A DNA stretch of 55,749 nt from Nostoc calcicola FACHB-3891. GTDB taxonomy: Bacteria > Cyanobacteriota > Cyanobacteriia > Cyanobacteriales > Nostocaceae. Shown here piece after piece: positions 1 to 8,358 of this stretch. The DNA is taken from NCBI RefSeq assembly GCF_014697355.1, contig NZ_JACJRQ010000045.1, positions 1 to 55,749 of the forward strand, given 5' to 3'. A program made the position numbers and the translations under genes. Numbering within the stretch: position 1 is the stretch's first letter; every line of letters begins with the position of its first letter. Under the pieces are notes generated by a model. The model saw only the letters and a program-made list of their open reading frames with translations, was not told the origin of the DNA and ran no database searches.

Positions 1-1
1 A

Positions 2-100
2 ATATGGCGGTTTTCTACTCTTGATGCCAGGGTGAAACTGCAACATCTTTATCCAGTTTTTGAGGAGGAGGAATCCGTTAGTTCTAATGCAACATTTTAG
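2..100 (+). CDS. 3' end of an unrecognised gene (partial)
   Basis: An open frame enters from the left edge and ends at TAG 98-100. It gives about 32 residues, with KLQHLYPVFEEEE near the end. The composition looks like real protein, with an acidic tail, but there is too little to assign a family. The end of a transposase or an enzyme are both possible. The 5' part lies outside the window. Confidence 0.35.
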   Translation: MWRFSTLDARVKLQHLYPVFEEEESVSSNATF

Positions 101-121
101 CTGTGTCAGTCCACTACAAAT

Positions 122-213
122 GAATGTCACTTACTTAACCTGGATTTAGATCCCCGACTTCTTCAAGAAGTCGGGGATCTAGGCAGCTACTTTTGCTTAA
201 GTAAGTGACATTC
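122..213. repeat. small inverted-repeat element with inner hairpin
   Basis: Perfect 17-bp terminal inverted repeats (GAATGTCACTTACTTAA at 122-138 and its complement at 197-213) enclose a perfect 16-bp hairpin (148-163/165-180, AGATCCCCGACTTCTT and complement). No coding capacity. The inner hairpin recurs at 1571-1599 and, diverged, at 53733-53765, so it is a dispersed family. It lies just past the stop of the 239-901 gene and could also act as a transcript end. Confidence 0.8.
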
Positions 214-238
214 CACCCTACAAATACTGAAGTACCTA

Positions 239-901
239 CTAATAGTTTCTGTAAACACCTCTGAACATCGAAACTCCCCAATTGACTACAAAATCACCCG
301 TACATCCATAACCAAATTGATTCCTCATTGCCTTGGTGAATTCATTAATTAAAAGGTCTTGAGTTACACCCGCCAAATTATTGCCTTGAAGTATTGAAGA
401 AAGCCCTGTAACTACTCTAGAAGATGTTTCATTGGGAATATTTTCTTTTTCGAGACTACATATTAAAGAAGTTTCAGCCAATGCAATAGCAAACCTATTA
501 GCAGGACTGACATAATTTGCATACAATTGATATTCAGATGGTTGTGAACCATCATTAACTATCGTGATATACGCATATTTATCTTCCGAAAACATTGGCG
601 TGACAACTAATTCTGTTTGAGTCCCCTGGTTGTTTCCTTTAACCAATAGCTTCCAGTCTCCAGAATAGTCATGCACGTAAATATCGACATTTGAACTGCG
701 ACTGTGATTTTTGAGTGTAAAAATTCCAAAAGTATAAGCAGGAACTTTATATCTATAGTAAGCAAGACCTTGAGAATTTAGTGTTTCATAGTAATATTTA
801 TTATCTTGATGCTCGAAATTAGTAAACTCCTGTGCATTGGCAATACCTGGAGAAGTAATCGATAAACCTAATGCTGCGATTCCTGCGAGTAATTTTTTCA
901 T
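239..901 (-). CDS. secreted protein of unknown function
   Basis: 220 residues from the chosen start. A longer frame runs up to 997, but ATG 901 begins a classic signal peptide (MKKLLAGIAALG... ending GIANAQ) and has GAGGAAA about 6 nt upstream, so 901 is preferred. After cleavage there is a beta-rich part, roughly residues 30-135, with aromatic and charged strands (IYVHDYSGDW) that resembles the pre-peptidase C-terminal type of secreted module. A helical tail with two cysteines (LICSLE, YGCTG) follows, which could form a disulfide outside the cytoplasm. I do not recognise the family. It stands alone on the minus strand, about 200 bp downstream of the next minus-strand gene. Secretion is well supported; function is unknown. 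Confidence 0.65.
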   Translation of the reverse strand: MKKLLAGIAALGLSITSPGIANAQEFTNFEHQDNKYYYETLNSQGLAYYRYKVPAYTFGIFTLKNHSRSSNVDIYVHDYSGDWKLLVKGNNQGTQTELVVTPMFSEDKYAYITIVNDGSQPSEYQLYANYVSPANRFAIALAETSLICSLEKENIPNETSSRVVTGLSSILQGNNLAGVTQDLLINEFTKAMRNQFGYGCTGDFVVNWGVSMFRGVYRNY

Positions 902-1103
902 TTTACTATTTCCTCTTGCCACTTTGATATCATTAATTTGCGAAAGCCTTGAAGGTGAAATCAAGGTTTTCATCAGATGTGCAGTACAGTCATTCAAAGA
1001 GTATGCTGCAATTCAATTCGCACCAATTTTCTATGAAGATGCGCCTAATTATTATGGGAAAAACCTATGCCTCACCTTTGCGTTGAAAAAACGGTATCAC
1101 TTC

Positions 1104-1391
1104 TTATTGTGTAGGCTGATTTTTTCCGGCAATAGCAAGACCAACGCCCAGAGAACCAGAGATTCCAGCAATCACAAGAAAGGTAAATACTAAATTTTGC
1201 TTCCGTTCTAATTCTTGTTTGTTTAACTCTTCCCAGCCCGACAATTTACTAATTGTTGTATTAAACTGACCTCGACTTTTCAATTCATTTTCAAATTTAA
1301 TTTTCTCCCAAAAACTCCAACCTCCCAAAAGTAGAAACATAATTCCAACAGAAAAGAATACCCCTCCAGCAACAGTTATCATTTGCTTCAT
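1104..1391 (-). CDS. small two-helix membrane protein
   Basis: 95 residues starting MKQMITVAGG, with AGGAG 7-8 nt upstream of the ATG. Two hydrophobic segments (about residues 6-27 and 68-88) flank a charged middle stretch of about 40 residues containing KIKFENELKSRG and KQELERKQN. This predicts a hairpin membrane protein with a helical loop. No family is recognised. Its neighbours are the secreted protein at 239-901 and, upstream, the orthocaspase gene on the same strand, separated by about 230 bp with a hairpin repeat. A shared transcript is possible but not shown. Confidence 0.6.
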   Translation of the reverse strand: MKQMITVAGGVFFSVGIMFLLLGGWSFWEKIKFENELKSRGQFNTTISKLSGWEELNKQELERKQNLVFTFLVIAGISGSLGVGLAIAGKNQPTQ

Positions 1392-1570
1392 GGTTTAGCT
1401 CCTTGAACTGCAAATACAGCAGAATATATTAGTTAGCTGATTTATTAATATTTCGCATCTAAGTCTAAAAAATTACGCAAACCACCAAACTTTTTTTGTA
1501 GTTTTTCGCCAAAAAAGTTATCTATGAAGCACAACCCTCCCGGATATGTGTACACCAGCATTCCAAAAAT

Positions 1571-1599
1571 ATCCCCGACTTCTCAAAGAAGTCGGGGAT
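1571..1599. repeat. dispersed hairpin, second copy
   Basis: ATCCCCGACTTCT and its complement, 13-bp arms around a 3-nt loop. Same core as the hairpin at 148-180. It lies 25 bp beyond the stop codon of the orthocaspase gene and may end that long minus-strand transcript, although no T-run follows it. Confidence 0.75.
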
Positions 1600-1624
1600 C
1601 TGAACGCTAGTACTAGGTGTATGG

Positions 1625-3898
1625 TTATTTCACAGCTTCATAAGTAATGGACATGGCTGCTAATTGACGAGCATCGCTCAAAAGAGCTTTTTCTCTAGAA
1701 GTAATTTCAGAAGGATTAGAATTATTTCTACTACGGTTTTCTGCAAGTGTGCTACTATCAATATCTTCTAATAAGAGGTCGATAATATTGGTGGGATTAT
1801 CTCCTATGGAGACAGGTACATCTCCTCTTCCTTGTTTTTGAGCAATAGTTTGTAAACTCTGTAAACTCTTTCTTAAAGGTGATTTACTAGCAACGACTAA
1901 TATTTCTGTGAATCCCAGAGGTTCAATAACTCCTAATACCCAATTATCCTGTGCCTTGGGTATTGCCAGAGTTTCTCCGGCTTTAACTAAGGTGGCATCC
2001 TCGGCAGACGACCAAATATTAGGAAAGATAACATCAATCTTGCCTTCGGGGTTAATCACTAATACTGTAATGTAGAGGTCGCTATTTTCTTTATTTTTAA
2101 CTTGAAATTGAATTTGTGTTTTTAAAGGAATTTGAGGAATGCCATTTTGGTAATTAATATTAGTATTTGTGGCGGGTGTGAATGAATTTTGATCGACTTT
2201 ACTTACTGAACGAAAAGTAAAAGTTTGAGCAACAACGGTTATATCTAATTCTTTTGGACGTAAAATATTTAAGGAAGCCAATACATTGAGACGTGATGAA
2301 TTGGCATTTAAAGTTAATTTGATGATTCTCACTGCCAAAAGAGAACGAAATTTAGGTTTAAGTCGAGTTAAGGCGTCATCAATGGTTTCTTTAGCACTAC
2401 CAAAAGAACCAGGAATTAAATCGATTCCTTCTGTATATAAACCCAAACTATGGAGAGGAGGAATATAGGTAGCTTGTTTGTTTCTTAATTCTGTTTGTTG
2501 TACTTCTGTTAGCCGACCAAAAATATAATTAACTTCCCCTGTTTGTAAAGCAACTGGCTGGACTCGCTCAATTTTAGCAATTTCATTTCTTGCTATAGCG
2601 ATATCTTTACCTAAAGAATCGTCTAATCCAATTCGCAATTTATAATCAGAGGGAATGACTCTAACTCCTTCTTGTAATAATGCTCCTGGTTTTAACAATT
2701 CTGGTTTTTGCAGTTCTAAAATTTTGCCTTCACCCGTCAACCCCTTGCGAGATTGTAATTGTATTCTGCCTCGCTTAACTCCTTGATTGTCTACTAGCTC
2801 AAAGATGGGATTTTGGTCGAAAGCGGCAAGAGCTTGAGGTGCTATTCCTCCTAAGCAAAGATTAACATTATTCCCGTTAACTTGAGTAATTACTGCTTCC
2901 GCAGTGGGGATTGGTCTAGAAATAAAATACGTTGATTTTGTTTCATTATTACTATTATTTTTGGCTTCAATTTCTGGTATTTGATTAGAGGTAAAAGTAC
3001 TGTTGATGCTGCGAGAGATATTCGTAATGACATTCTCAACTGGAGTGTTACTATTTTCTTGCCACAGGTATTGAGTCATCAAATAAGTAAATGCTCCTGT
3101 GACAAAATTATCTAAATATGCTTCGGAAGCGACTTGGTTTTTTCTGGCTGAAGCAATTACTATTCCTTTAGCAATACCCTGTTTTCGGCGTTGTTCTAGT
3201 TCTTCGTCAGATATACCTAAATCAGACAGCAATTTTTGTTGATATTCTCGTTCGATGTCGCTAGAAATGTATCCTTTTCCACCTTCAATTGACCTAATAG
3301 TTAGATTCCCCCGTTTCCCTCCTCCTGAATAACAACTATCTAATACAACAGTGATATTTTCGGTTTTTATTCGTGACATTAATAAGAACAAAGTCTTACC
3401 TGTAATGTCAGAAACTTGTTTTTGATTATTGGCTAGAGAAGTAGTGCGATCGCTAGGTACAAAAGTACTATTAAGTTTGTCTTCCAAACCACTCTCTTGG
3501 TCAAATACTTGAGAACCATGTCCTGAAAAGTGATAAACTACAATGTCCCCTGGTTTTGCCTGTTTAATGAGATGTTCTTCAAAGGCTTGTAAAATTCCTT
3601 GGCGAGTCGGCTTAATTTCAGCTTCATCACTAACTACTAATATATCTTTATGATTAAAGCCAAAACGATGAATTAATAGTTCTCTTTGTAGATAAGTATC
3701 AGTAATCGCACCTTTGAGATGATCGACGTTTTGATAATTGTTGATTCCTACTAATAACGCTAATTTCCGAGGACTAGAAGAAGCAACAGCTTGAGCATAG
3801 CGTAAGCTTTGATTTTTGATATCTAACTGGCTTAATCCCAAAGTTGTGAAGGCTGAACTAGCGAATTGCAGAAATTGGCGGCGTTTGAAACGAGACAT
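1625..3898 (-). CDS. orthocaspase (caspase-family protease) with DUF4384
   Basis: 757 residues. The N-terminus has twin arginines and a hydrophobic stretch (RRQFLQFASSAFTTLGL), suggesting Tat-type export. Residues 45-330 form a peptidase C14 p20 domain: LALLVGINNYQ, then catalytic His127 in HFSGHGS and catalytic Cys189 in DSCYSGG, with the usual spacing of about 60 residues. The C-terminal third carries a DUF4384-like module (SDLYITVLVINPEGKIDV). Such enzymes cleave after Arg/Lys and are linked to stress and cell-death responses in filamentous cyanobacteria. It is the last gene of the minus-strand CHAT/TPR/DUF928 cluster, which suggests a joint pathway. Both catalytic residues are intact. The substrate cannot be read from sequence. 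Confidence 0.9.
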   Translation of the reverse strand: MSRFKRRQFLQFASSAFTTLGLSQLDIKNQSLRYAQAVASSSPRKLALLVGINNYQNVDHLKGAITDTYLQRELLIHRFGFNHKDILVVSDEAEIKPTRQGILQAFEEHLIKQAKPGDIVVYHFSGHGSQVFDQESGLEDKLNSTFVPSDRTTSLANNQKQVSDITGKTLFLLMSRIKTENITVVLDSCYSGGGKRGNLTIRSIEGGKGYISSDIEREYQQKLLSDLGISDEELEQRRKQGIAKGIVIASARKNQVASEAYLDNFVTGAFTYLMTQYLWQENSNTPVENVITNISRSINSTFTSNQIPEIEAKNNSNNETKSTYFISRPIPTAEAVITQVNGNNVNLCLGGIAPQALAAFDQNPIFELVDNQGVKRGRIQLQSRKGLTGEGKILELQKPELLKPGALLQEGVRVIPSDYKLRIGLDDSLGKDIAIARNEIAKIERVQPVALQTGEVNYIFGRLTEVQQTELRNKQATYIPPLHSLGLYTEGIDLIPGSFGSAKETIDDALTRLKPKFRSLLAVRIIKLTLNANSSRLNVLASLNILRPKELDITVVAQTFTFRSVSKVDQNSFTPATNTNINYQNGIPQIPLKTQIQFQVKNKENSDLYITVLVINPEGKIDVIFPNIWSSAEDATLVKAGETLAIPKAQDNWVLGVIEPLGFTEILVVASKSPLRKSLQSLQTIAQKQGRGDVPVSIGDNPTNIIDLLLEDIDSSTLAENRSRNNSNPSEITSREKALLSDARQLAAMSITYEAVK

Positions 3899-4032
3899 AG
3901 TTAACTAATAATTAATTCGTAGTTTTTAACAGTAAATAATTTATGATTCAGAATTAATTGTGAAATATTGTTGAATTTTCTTCTAATGATGTCAATCTAG
4001 TGATGGGCGCATTAGTTTCGAGGGGTAAATCA

Positions 4033-4089
4033 GTTTGTAGTAAGGACTTTAGTCCTGGATTTTTAAGCACTGAAGTGCTTACTACAAAC
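4033..4089. repeat. dispersed hairpin between CHAT gene and orthocaspase
   Basis: Arms GTTTGTAGTAAG (4033-4044) and its complement (4078-4089) enclose a second small stem (GGACTTTAGTCC). A related sequence occurs near 24683. The 60-codon frame running through it (3954-4136) is only repeat-derived and overlaps the CHAT stop, so I do not call it a gene. Confidence 0.7.
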
Positions 4090-4119
4090 TCATCAAAATT
4101 AATGCGACGAACTACTAGT

Positions 4120-5499
4120 CTATTTTGATTGTCCAATTAAAGTAAAACCAGCCCAATCAACAGGGTTGTCTTTAGTTTTCATGATCTTCAACATTGCCTG
4201 ACGCAACGCTTGAGCTTTATCTAACTTACGCTCTTGAAAATTACGGTAAAATTCCTCCATTAATTCGGCTGTTGGAGCATCAGGAACAGACCATAAAGAA
4301 ACCACAATACTAGGAACTCCGGCAACGATTAAGGCTCTAGATAAACCAACAATTCCATCTCCGGTAATATCGCCTCCGCCTGTATCGCAAGCACTGAGAA
4401 CGGCTAATTCGGCTTGTAAATTCAACTCTTGAATTTCACTAGAAGTTAATAAGCCATTATCTTGATTAGAAGGAGCTAGAGCAACTGCTCCTGGGATACC
4501 AAAACTCGCAAAATCTTCTAATAGTCCATGAGTTGCTAAATGAATATAGCGTGCATTGGGTAACTGTTTTAACACCTCGGCTTTAGTTGCTTGATTTCCT
4601 GTCAAAAACTCAGCATTCAGCAGTTGAGCAACTACTTTTCCTTCTCGTTCTGCACCAGGTAAATTACTCAGCTGTGTGGGAGATTGGTTATTAGGTCGCT
4701 TAATTGTAGGCATCATAGGATTGCCTACTACTACTGCAAATTTATTCTTTCCAGTTTGTTTTTGTCGTTTTTGTCGGGTAACATCTAAGGCTTGAATTGA
4801 AGGTGCGGTGATGATGGTATGTTTTTCGATGAGATACTTTTCTTTGGAGTCGATTAAAGCTGCAAAGGGAACAAGAAATAGTTCTTTGTGAGGAACAAAA
4901 ACTACTTTGGCTTCTGGGTTGCTTGGTAATAAATCAGCAATGGGTTCTATGAGTAATTGATGGAGTTGTTTCAGTTTTTCTTTTGCTTGAACTTCAGAAG
5001 GATTGCGAGTAGAACCATCCGGTAATTCTGCATCTGGTTTGAGGAATACTCCAATGCTGCGATCTAAACCCATAGTTTGACGGGTATTAGTTACTAAGTC
5101 TTTGATAGGAATCTTTTGATTTTTCAAATCGATTTGACGGAATTTTATTTCTCCTGTCGGTTTGATTACCCAAATAACTAATTTTTTTTCTTCTCCAGGA
5201 AATGCGTTCCTATTGACTCCATAATTAACCAAAGATAAATACCCTGGATGGAAAAATGTAGTTTCAGAAATAATTGAATATTCTACAATGGTTGCTTGAT
5301 GAGATTGAGCGATTTGTTTTAATTGTTCTACCTTGGGGGGTTGAATATTTGATGGTGCTGTATTGGTGGGAGTTGTAGCTGTAAGGTAATCAAGCATTTC
5401 TGGGGATTTTTGAGCCTCTTCCAAATAGCTTTTTTTGAGTTCTTGTATTAGAGCTTCTCCATCACACTCAAATTTACTACTAACAAATATATGTTCCAT
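4120..5499 (-). CDS. CHAT-domain protease part of a split TPR-CHAT protein
   Basis: 459 residues from ATG 5499. The C-terminal 250 residues form a CHAT (caspase HetF-associated with TPRs) domain: PHKELFLVPFAAL, catalytic His324 in LATHG and Cys371 in SACDTGGG, then VSLWSVPDAPT. CHAT domains are caspase-like cysteine proteases and usually follow TPRs in one chain. Here the TPR frame lies directly upstream in the same reading frame, separated by a single TGA (5502-5500) immediately followed by this ATG. No Shine-Dalgarno sequence precedes the ATG. The protein is therefore made by coupled restart or readthrough, or is dead by nonsense mutation. On its own it lacks the signal peptide of the TPR half and would stay in the cytoplasm. 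Confidence 0.85.
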   Translation of the reverse strand: MEHIFVSSKFECDGEALIQELKKSYLEEAQKSPEMLDYLTATTPTNTAPSNIQPPKVEQLKQIAQSHQATIVEYSIISETTFFHPGYLSLVNYGVNRNAFPGEEKKLVIWVIKPTGEIKFRQIDLKNQKIPIKDLVTNTRQTMGLDRSIGVFLKPDAELPDGSTRNPSEVQAKEKLKQLHQLLIEPIADLLPSNPEAKVVFVPHKELFLVPFAALIDSKEKYLIEKHTIITAPSIQALDVTRQKRQKQTGKNKFAVVVGNPMMPTIKRPNNQSPTQLSNLPGAEREGKVVAQLLNAEFLTGNQATKAEVLKQLPNARYIHLATHGLLEDFASFGIPGAVALAPSNQDNGLLTSSEIQELNLQAELAVLSACDTGGGDITGDGIVGLSRALIVAGVPSIVVSLWSVPDAPTAELMEEFYRNFQERKLDKAQALRQAMLKIMKTKDNPVDWAGFTLIGQSK

Positions 5500-6921
5500 T
5501 CATTTAGGAACATTAACTTCAGGATGTAGACTTTCCTGTTCTTTACAAATACTTTCGGAAGTGTACTGAGTATCGACAAAAGCATCAACTTTTTCTTTTA
5601 GTGTAAGCTCTCTTGGTGCTGTTGCAGCTTCTACTAAAATACGTCCGCGTCCCCATTCTGAAGCTGCTAGAGCTTCCTCTGATTTATTTTGAGCTAAAAA
5701 CACTCGCTGTAAATGAGAAGTGGCACGAACCTGATTATCAAATAAATCGAGATTGTTATGGATATTTGCTTGAGATGCTGATGTTTTTCTATTAGTTTCA
5801 AATATTTGAATTGCTTGCCTCAATTCTTTTTCTGCTTGTTCTAGTTTTCCTAATTTTTCTAAAGCTATTCCTGCTAAAACATGACCATGACCATCACCTA
5901 AATCAAGAACAGGAGAAGTCAAAAGGTCTCCGAAAGGGTTAGTAAAATTATTCGGAGATTTAGCTTCTTCTATAGCTTTTCGAGCGTGACTAAGGGCTAG
6001 ATCGTATTTTTCTAAACTATAATATGCTCTGCTTGTATACAAGGAAGAATATACAAACTTTGAATTATAGAATTGAGAATCATTTTTGTAACCTTTATCT
6101 ATTTTGGTGACTATTTTATCAGCTTCTTGAAAATAAGTTAGTGCTTTACTAGGATTTTTTTGTTGTAAATAAGTTTCACCTATCAGAAATAAAATTGGTA
6201 AACGATGATAAAGTATCTCCAGAAAATAATTGCTCATTTTCTGAATATCACCACTAGCTGATTCTTTTTCTATTGCTTGATATCTGGCTGCTGATAAGTG
6301 TTCGGCTGGTTCTAAATTAGCTAGAGCATTAATATAATCTCCCCGGTAAAGATAAAATGTTCCCAAAGCTTTCAGGGCTGCAATTTTTTCTGGTTCTTTT
6401 CCAATAGCTTTGGCTTGAGAGAATGCTTGCTCAAAGTAAGCTTTCGCTCCAACATAATCTTGTTTACTTTGTTGTAAAAAACCTTGGGCTATTAACTCTT
6501 CTACTTGGGGATTTAATTCAAACTGTGATGCTGATTTTTCTTCTTCTTCAGTTACTTGAGGTTCTAATTCTGTTTTTGTTTGTTCTGCATTAGGATTTAA
6601 TTCAGTAAATATAGGTTGTAATTTTTTTAATTTATCGTATGCTCCTCGTGTGTAATAAATTAAGTAAAGTCTATCTACAATATTTTTTGCACTTTCTGTA
6701 TCTCTAATTCGGCGATAAATCATCATCGCTTGTTCGAGAGATTCTGTACCTTGTGTGTATTGTCCTGCTTCTAATTGTTTTTCTCCCTGCTGCCTTAATC
6801 TATCTGCTTCTGCTTTAGTATTATTTTGAGCGATCGCCACAGGTAATTGAAAAGATAACAAACTCAAACTAGAGGTAAAAGTCACACTAAATAATGCCAA
6901 AAATGTCAATAAAAATTTCAT
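5500..6921 (-). CDS. exported TPR protein, N-terminal half of a split TPR-CHAT
   Basis: 473 residues. A signal peptide (MKFLLTFLALFSV, cleavage near VAIAQ) precedes TPR repeats over about residues 40-425 (EAGQYTQGTESLEQAM, DYVGAKAYFEQAF, GDYINALANLEPAE, EKYDLALSHARKAIEEA, KLEQAEKELRQAIQIFE). It ends at ASEWGRGRILVEAA plus about 35 residues, a point where intact TPR-CHAT proteins continue into the CHAT domain. The stop is TGA followed at once, in frame, by the CHAT frame. Joined, the pair would be about 933 residues, normal for this family. It probably acts in the periplasm as the recognition half. The gene starts 12 bp after the DUF928 stop, so they are co-transcribed. Confidence 0.85.
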   Translation of the reverse strand: MKFLLTFLALFSVTFTSSLSLLSFQLPVAIAQNNTKAEADRLRQQGEKQLEAGQYTQGTESLEQAMMIYRRIRDTESAKNIVDRLYLIYYTRGAYDKLKKLQPIFTELNPNAEQTKTELEPQVTEEEEKSASQFELNPQVEELIAQGFLQQSKQDYVGAKAYFEQAFSQAKAIGKEPEKIAALKALGTFYLYRGDYINALANLEPAEHLSAARYQAIEKESASGDIQKMSNYFLEILYHRLPILFLIGETYLQQKNPSKALTYFQEADKIVTKIDKGYKNDSQFYNSKFVYSSLYTSRAYYSLEKYDLALSHARKAIEEAKSPNNFTNPFGDLLTSPVLDLGDGHGHVLAGIALEKLGKLEQAEKELRQAIQIFETNRKTSASQANIHNNLDLFDNQVRATSHLQRVFLAQNKSEEALAASEWGRGRILVEAATAPRELTLKEKVDAFVDTQYTSESICKEQESLHPEVNVPK

Positions 6922-6933
6922 ATTTTATGTCAA

Positions 6934-7692
6934 TTATTCAGGAATAGGATTACAACATTCGACTAAAGGCTCGGAAATAAATTCTGCTAATTCTACATTG
7001 GTGTTGGATAACAAATCTGACCAATCTTGTTTTAATTCTTGTTCTGTGGGTTTAGACCGACGGGATTGAATTAATGCAGTAATAGTTTCATGCCATAAAC
7101 CTTGATTTGCATATAAATTAATTTGTCCTTGGATAGTAGTAGTTGATGTCAATTTATTTTTCAAAATTTCGTTTGTCGCTACTCGCTCTACTACTCCCTG
7201 TACTCCTGTGAATGAAGGTTCAATATTGGGTTCGCAACTAAAGGAAATTTGCCAACGATAAGCACGATTTAGTTCTAAAGCAGGTGCAGTTTCAGGTATT
7301 GGGAAACCCATGATACCTCCACCTTTATTAACTTCATAATTCACGCGAGCTAATATAGTACTTTTGCTTTCATCTTTAAGAATTAGCTTTAAACGACCCC
7401 GTTCGTAAGGAATGTAAAACCAAAAAGTAGGACGTTCGGCGAGGGTATTTGCCCAATTTGTTTTCGGTATTAAAGCAGTGATATCTTTTTCTACAGTAGG
7501 ACAGATAGGACGACTACCTGTGTTACCAGAAGATCCAGAGTGATTTCCCCCCGGTGCGCCATTGTTAGGAGGTTTAAATTGAAGCGGTTCTTTGATTGGA
7601 AGATTTTGACTAGCTACTGGGTGAATTAAATAGCGATCGCCTAAAACTAAAGTTAAAGTTAAAAGGGAAATATAAGCTATTTTTTTGCTCAT
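6934..7692 (-). CDS. DUF928 secreted protein
   Basis: 252 residues with an N-terminal export signal (MSKKIAYISLLTLTLVLG, cleavage near VASQ). A Pro/Gly-rich linker follows (KPPNNGAPGGNHSG), then the DUF928 body: CPTVEKDITALIP, ERPTFWFYIPY, the polar strand region FPIPETAPALELNRAYRW, and a C-terminal helical part. Four cysteines lie in the exported region. DUF928 proteins are nearly confined to cyanobacteria and commonly sit beside CHAT/TPR proteins, as here. Their function is not known; a periplasmic partner or sensor for the CHAT module is an inference from context. Confidence 0.85.
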   Translation of the reverse strand: MSKKIAYISLLTLTLVLGDRYLIHPVASQNLPIKEPLQFKPPNNGAPGGNHSGSSGNTGSRPICPTVEKDITALIPKTNWANTLAERPTFWFYIPYERGRLKLILKDESKSTILARVNYEVNKGGGIMGFPIPETAPALELNRAYRWQISFSCEPNIEPSFTGVQGVVERVATNEILKNKLTSTTTIQGQINLYANQGLWHETITALIQSRRSKPTEQELKQDWSDLLSNTNVELAEFISEPLVECCNPIPE

Positions 7693-7712
7693 GATTTTAT
7701 ATTTTTGTTCAA

Positions 7713-7799
7713 TAGATTTTTTGCAGAAATTTTTTTCTCACGCAAAGACGCAAAGACGCAAAGAAGAGAACGGAGAGAAAGATTTTTGCAAGAGGTCTA
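7713..7799. repeat. TAGAC-type inverted-repeat element
   Basis: The right end TTTTTGCAAGAGGTCTA (7783-7799) matches the terminal repeats of elements at 24856, 29692 and 29999. The left end TAGATTTTTTGCAGAAAT (7713) is a degenerate match. The interior is CACGCAAAGACGCAAAG, shared with the 29999 copy. It sits between the DUF928 gene and the broken CHAT-CHASE2 gene and has no coding capacity. Confidence 0.6.
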
Positions 7800-7893
7800 A
7801 TATTTAACTAACTTTTACACTTGTAAATAGATCTTTCACGATCTGAATTTTGACTCCTTTTGATATTACTTACGTATAATTTTATCATTATTT

Positions 7894-8358
7894 TTAAGTA
7901 TTATTTTTATTTTGTAAAATCTTTAAATTAGCTATTTGACTCCAATGTTTTAGTAAAAGCCATCCACTCAGGCTATTTATAAATAAAGAGATTGCAGATG
8001 GTACTAATGGTATCCATGTGCCTTGAAGTAAAAATACAAAGCAAATTAGAGACAGGATAAAAATACACATTCCAGTATATAAAAATAGTAAAAAAGAATT
8101 ACGATTACTTAAGGAGGCGATCGCAATTCCACTTCCTGCTAAAGACCAAATTACAACCCAAACTCCTTCTCCTATTTCAGACAAACTCGACAATAAAGGT
8201 CGTTTATCTAAAACTGCGCTGAGTATTTGACTGGTCATTTGCGCCTGAATATCAACTCCAGACATTCGAGGCAATACACCTTTACTATAAGGAGTAGAAA
8301 AGTAATCTGTGGGATTAGATATGGGAGCAACTACACCAATAATCACCAATAATGACAA
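7894..8358 (-). pseudogene. detached C-terminus of CHAT-CHASE2 protein
   Basis: An open frame of 154 codons holds the end of a CHASE2 domain (VIIGVVAPISNPTDYFSTPYS... GVDIQAQMTSQILSAVL) and three membrane helices (about residues 65-85, 90-112 and 115-135). This is the normal C-terminus of CHASE2 proteins, not a separate gene. Its in-frame partner lies upstream in 8315-10303. The two frames were separated by the tandem duplication at 8334-8353. Deleting one 10-bp copy restores RIVIIG-VVAPIS and a single protein of about 799 residues. ATG 8358 has no good ribosome-binding site, so independent translation is doubtful. Confidence 0.85.

Noticed and set aside
837..1193. 118-codon plus-strand frame
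   Set aside because: Antisense to the signal-peptide region of the 239-901 gene and to the gene at 1104; composition unlike protein.
3954..4136. Small gene between the CHAT gene and the orthocaspase
   Set aside because: Composed largely of a dispersed hairpin repeat and overlaps the CHAT stop.
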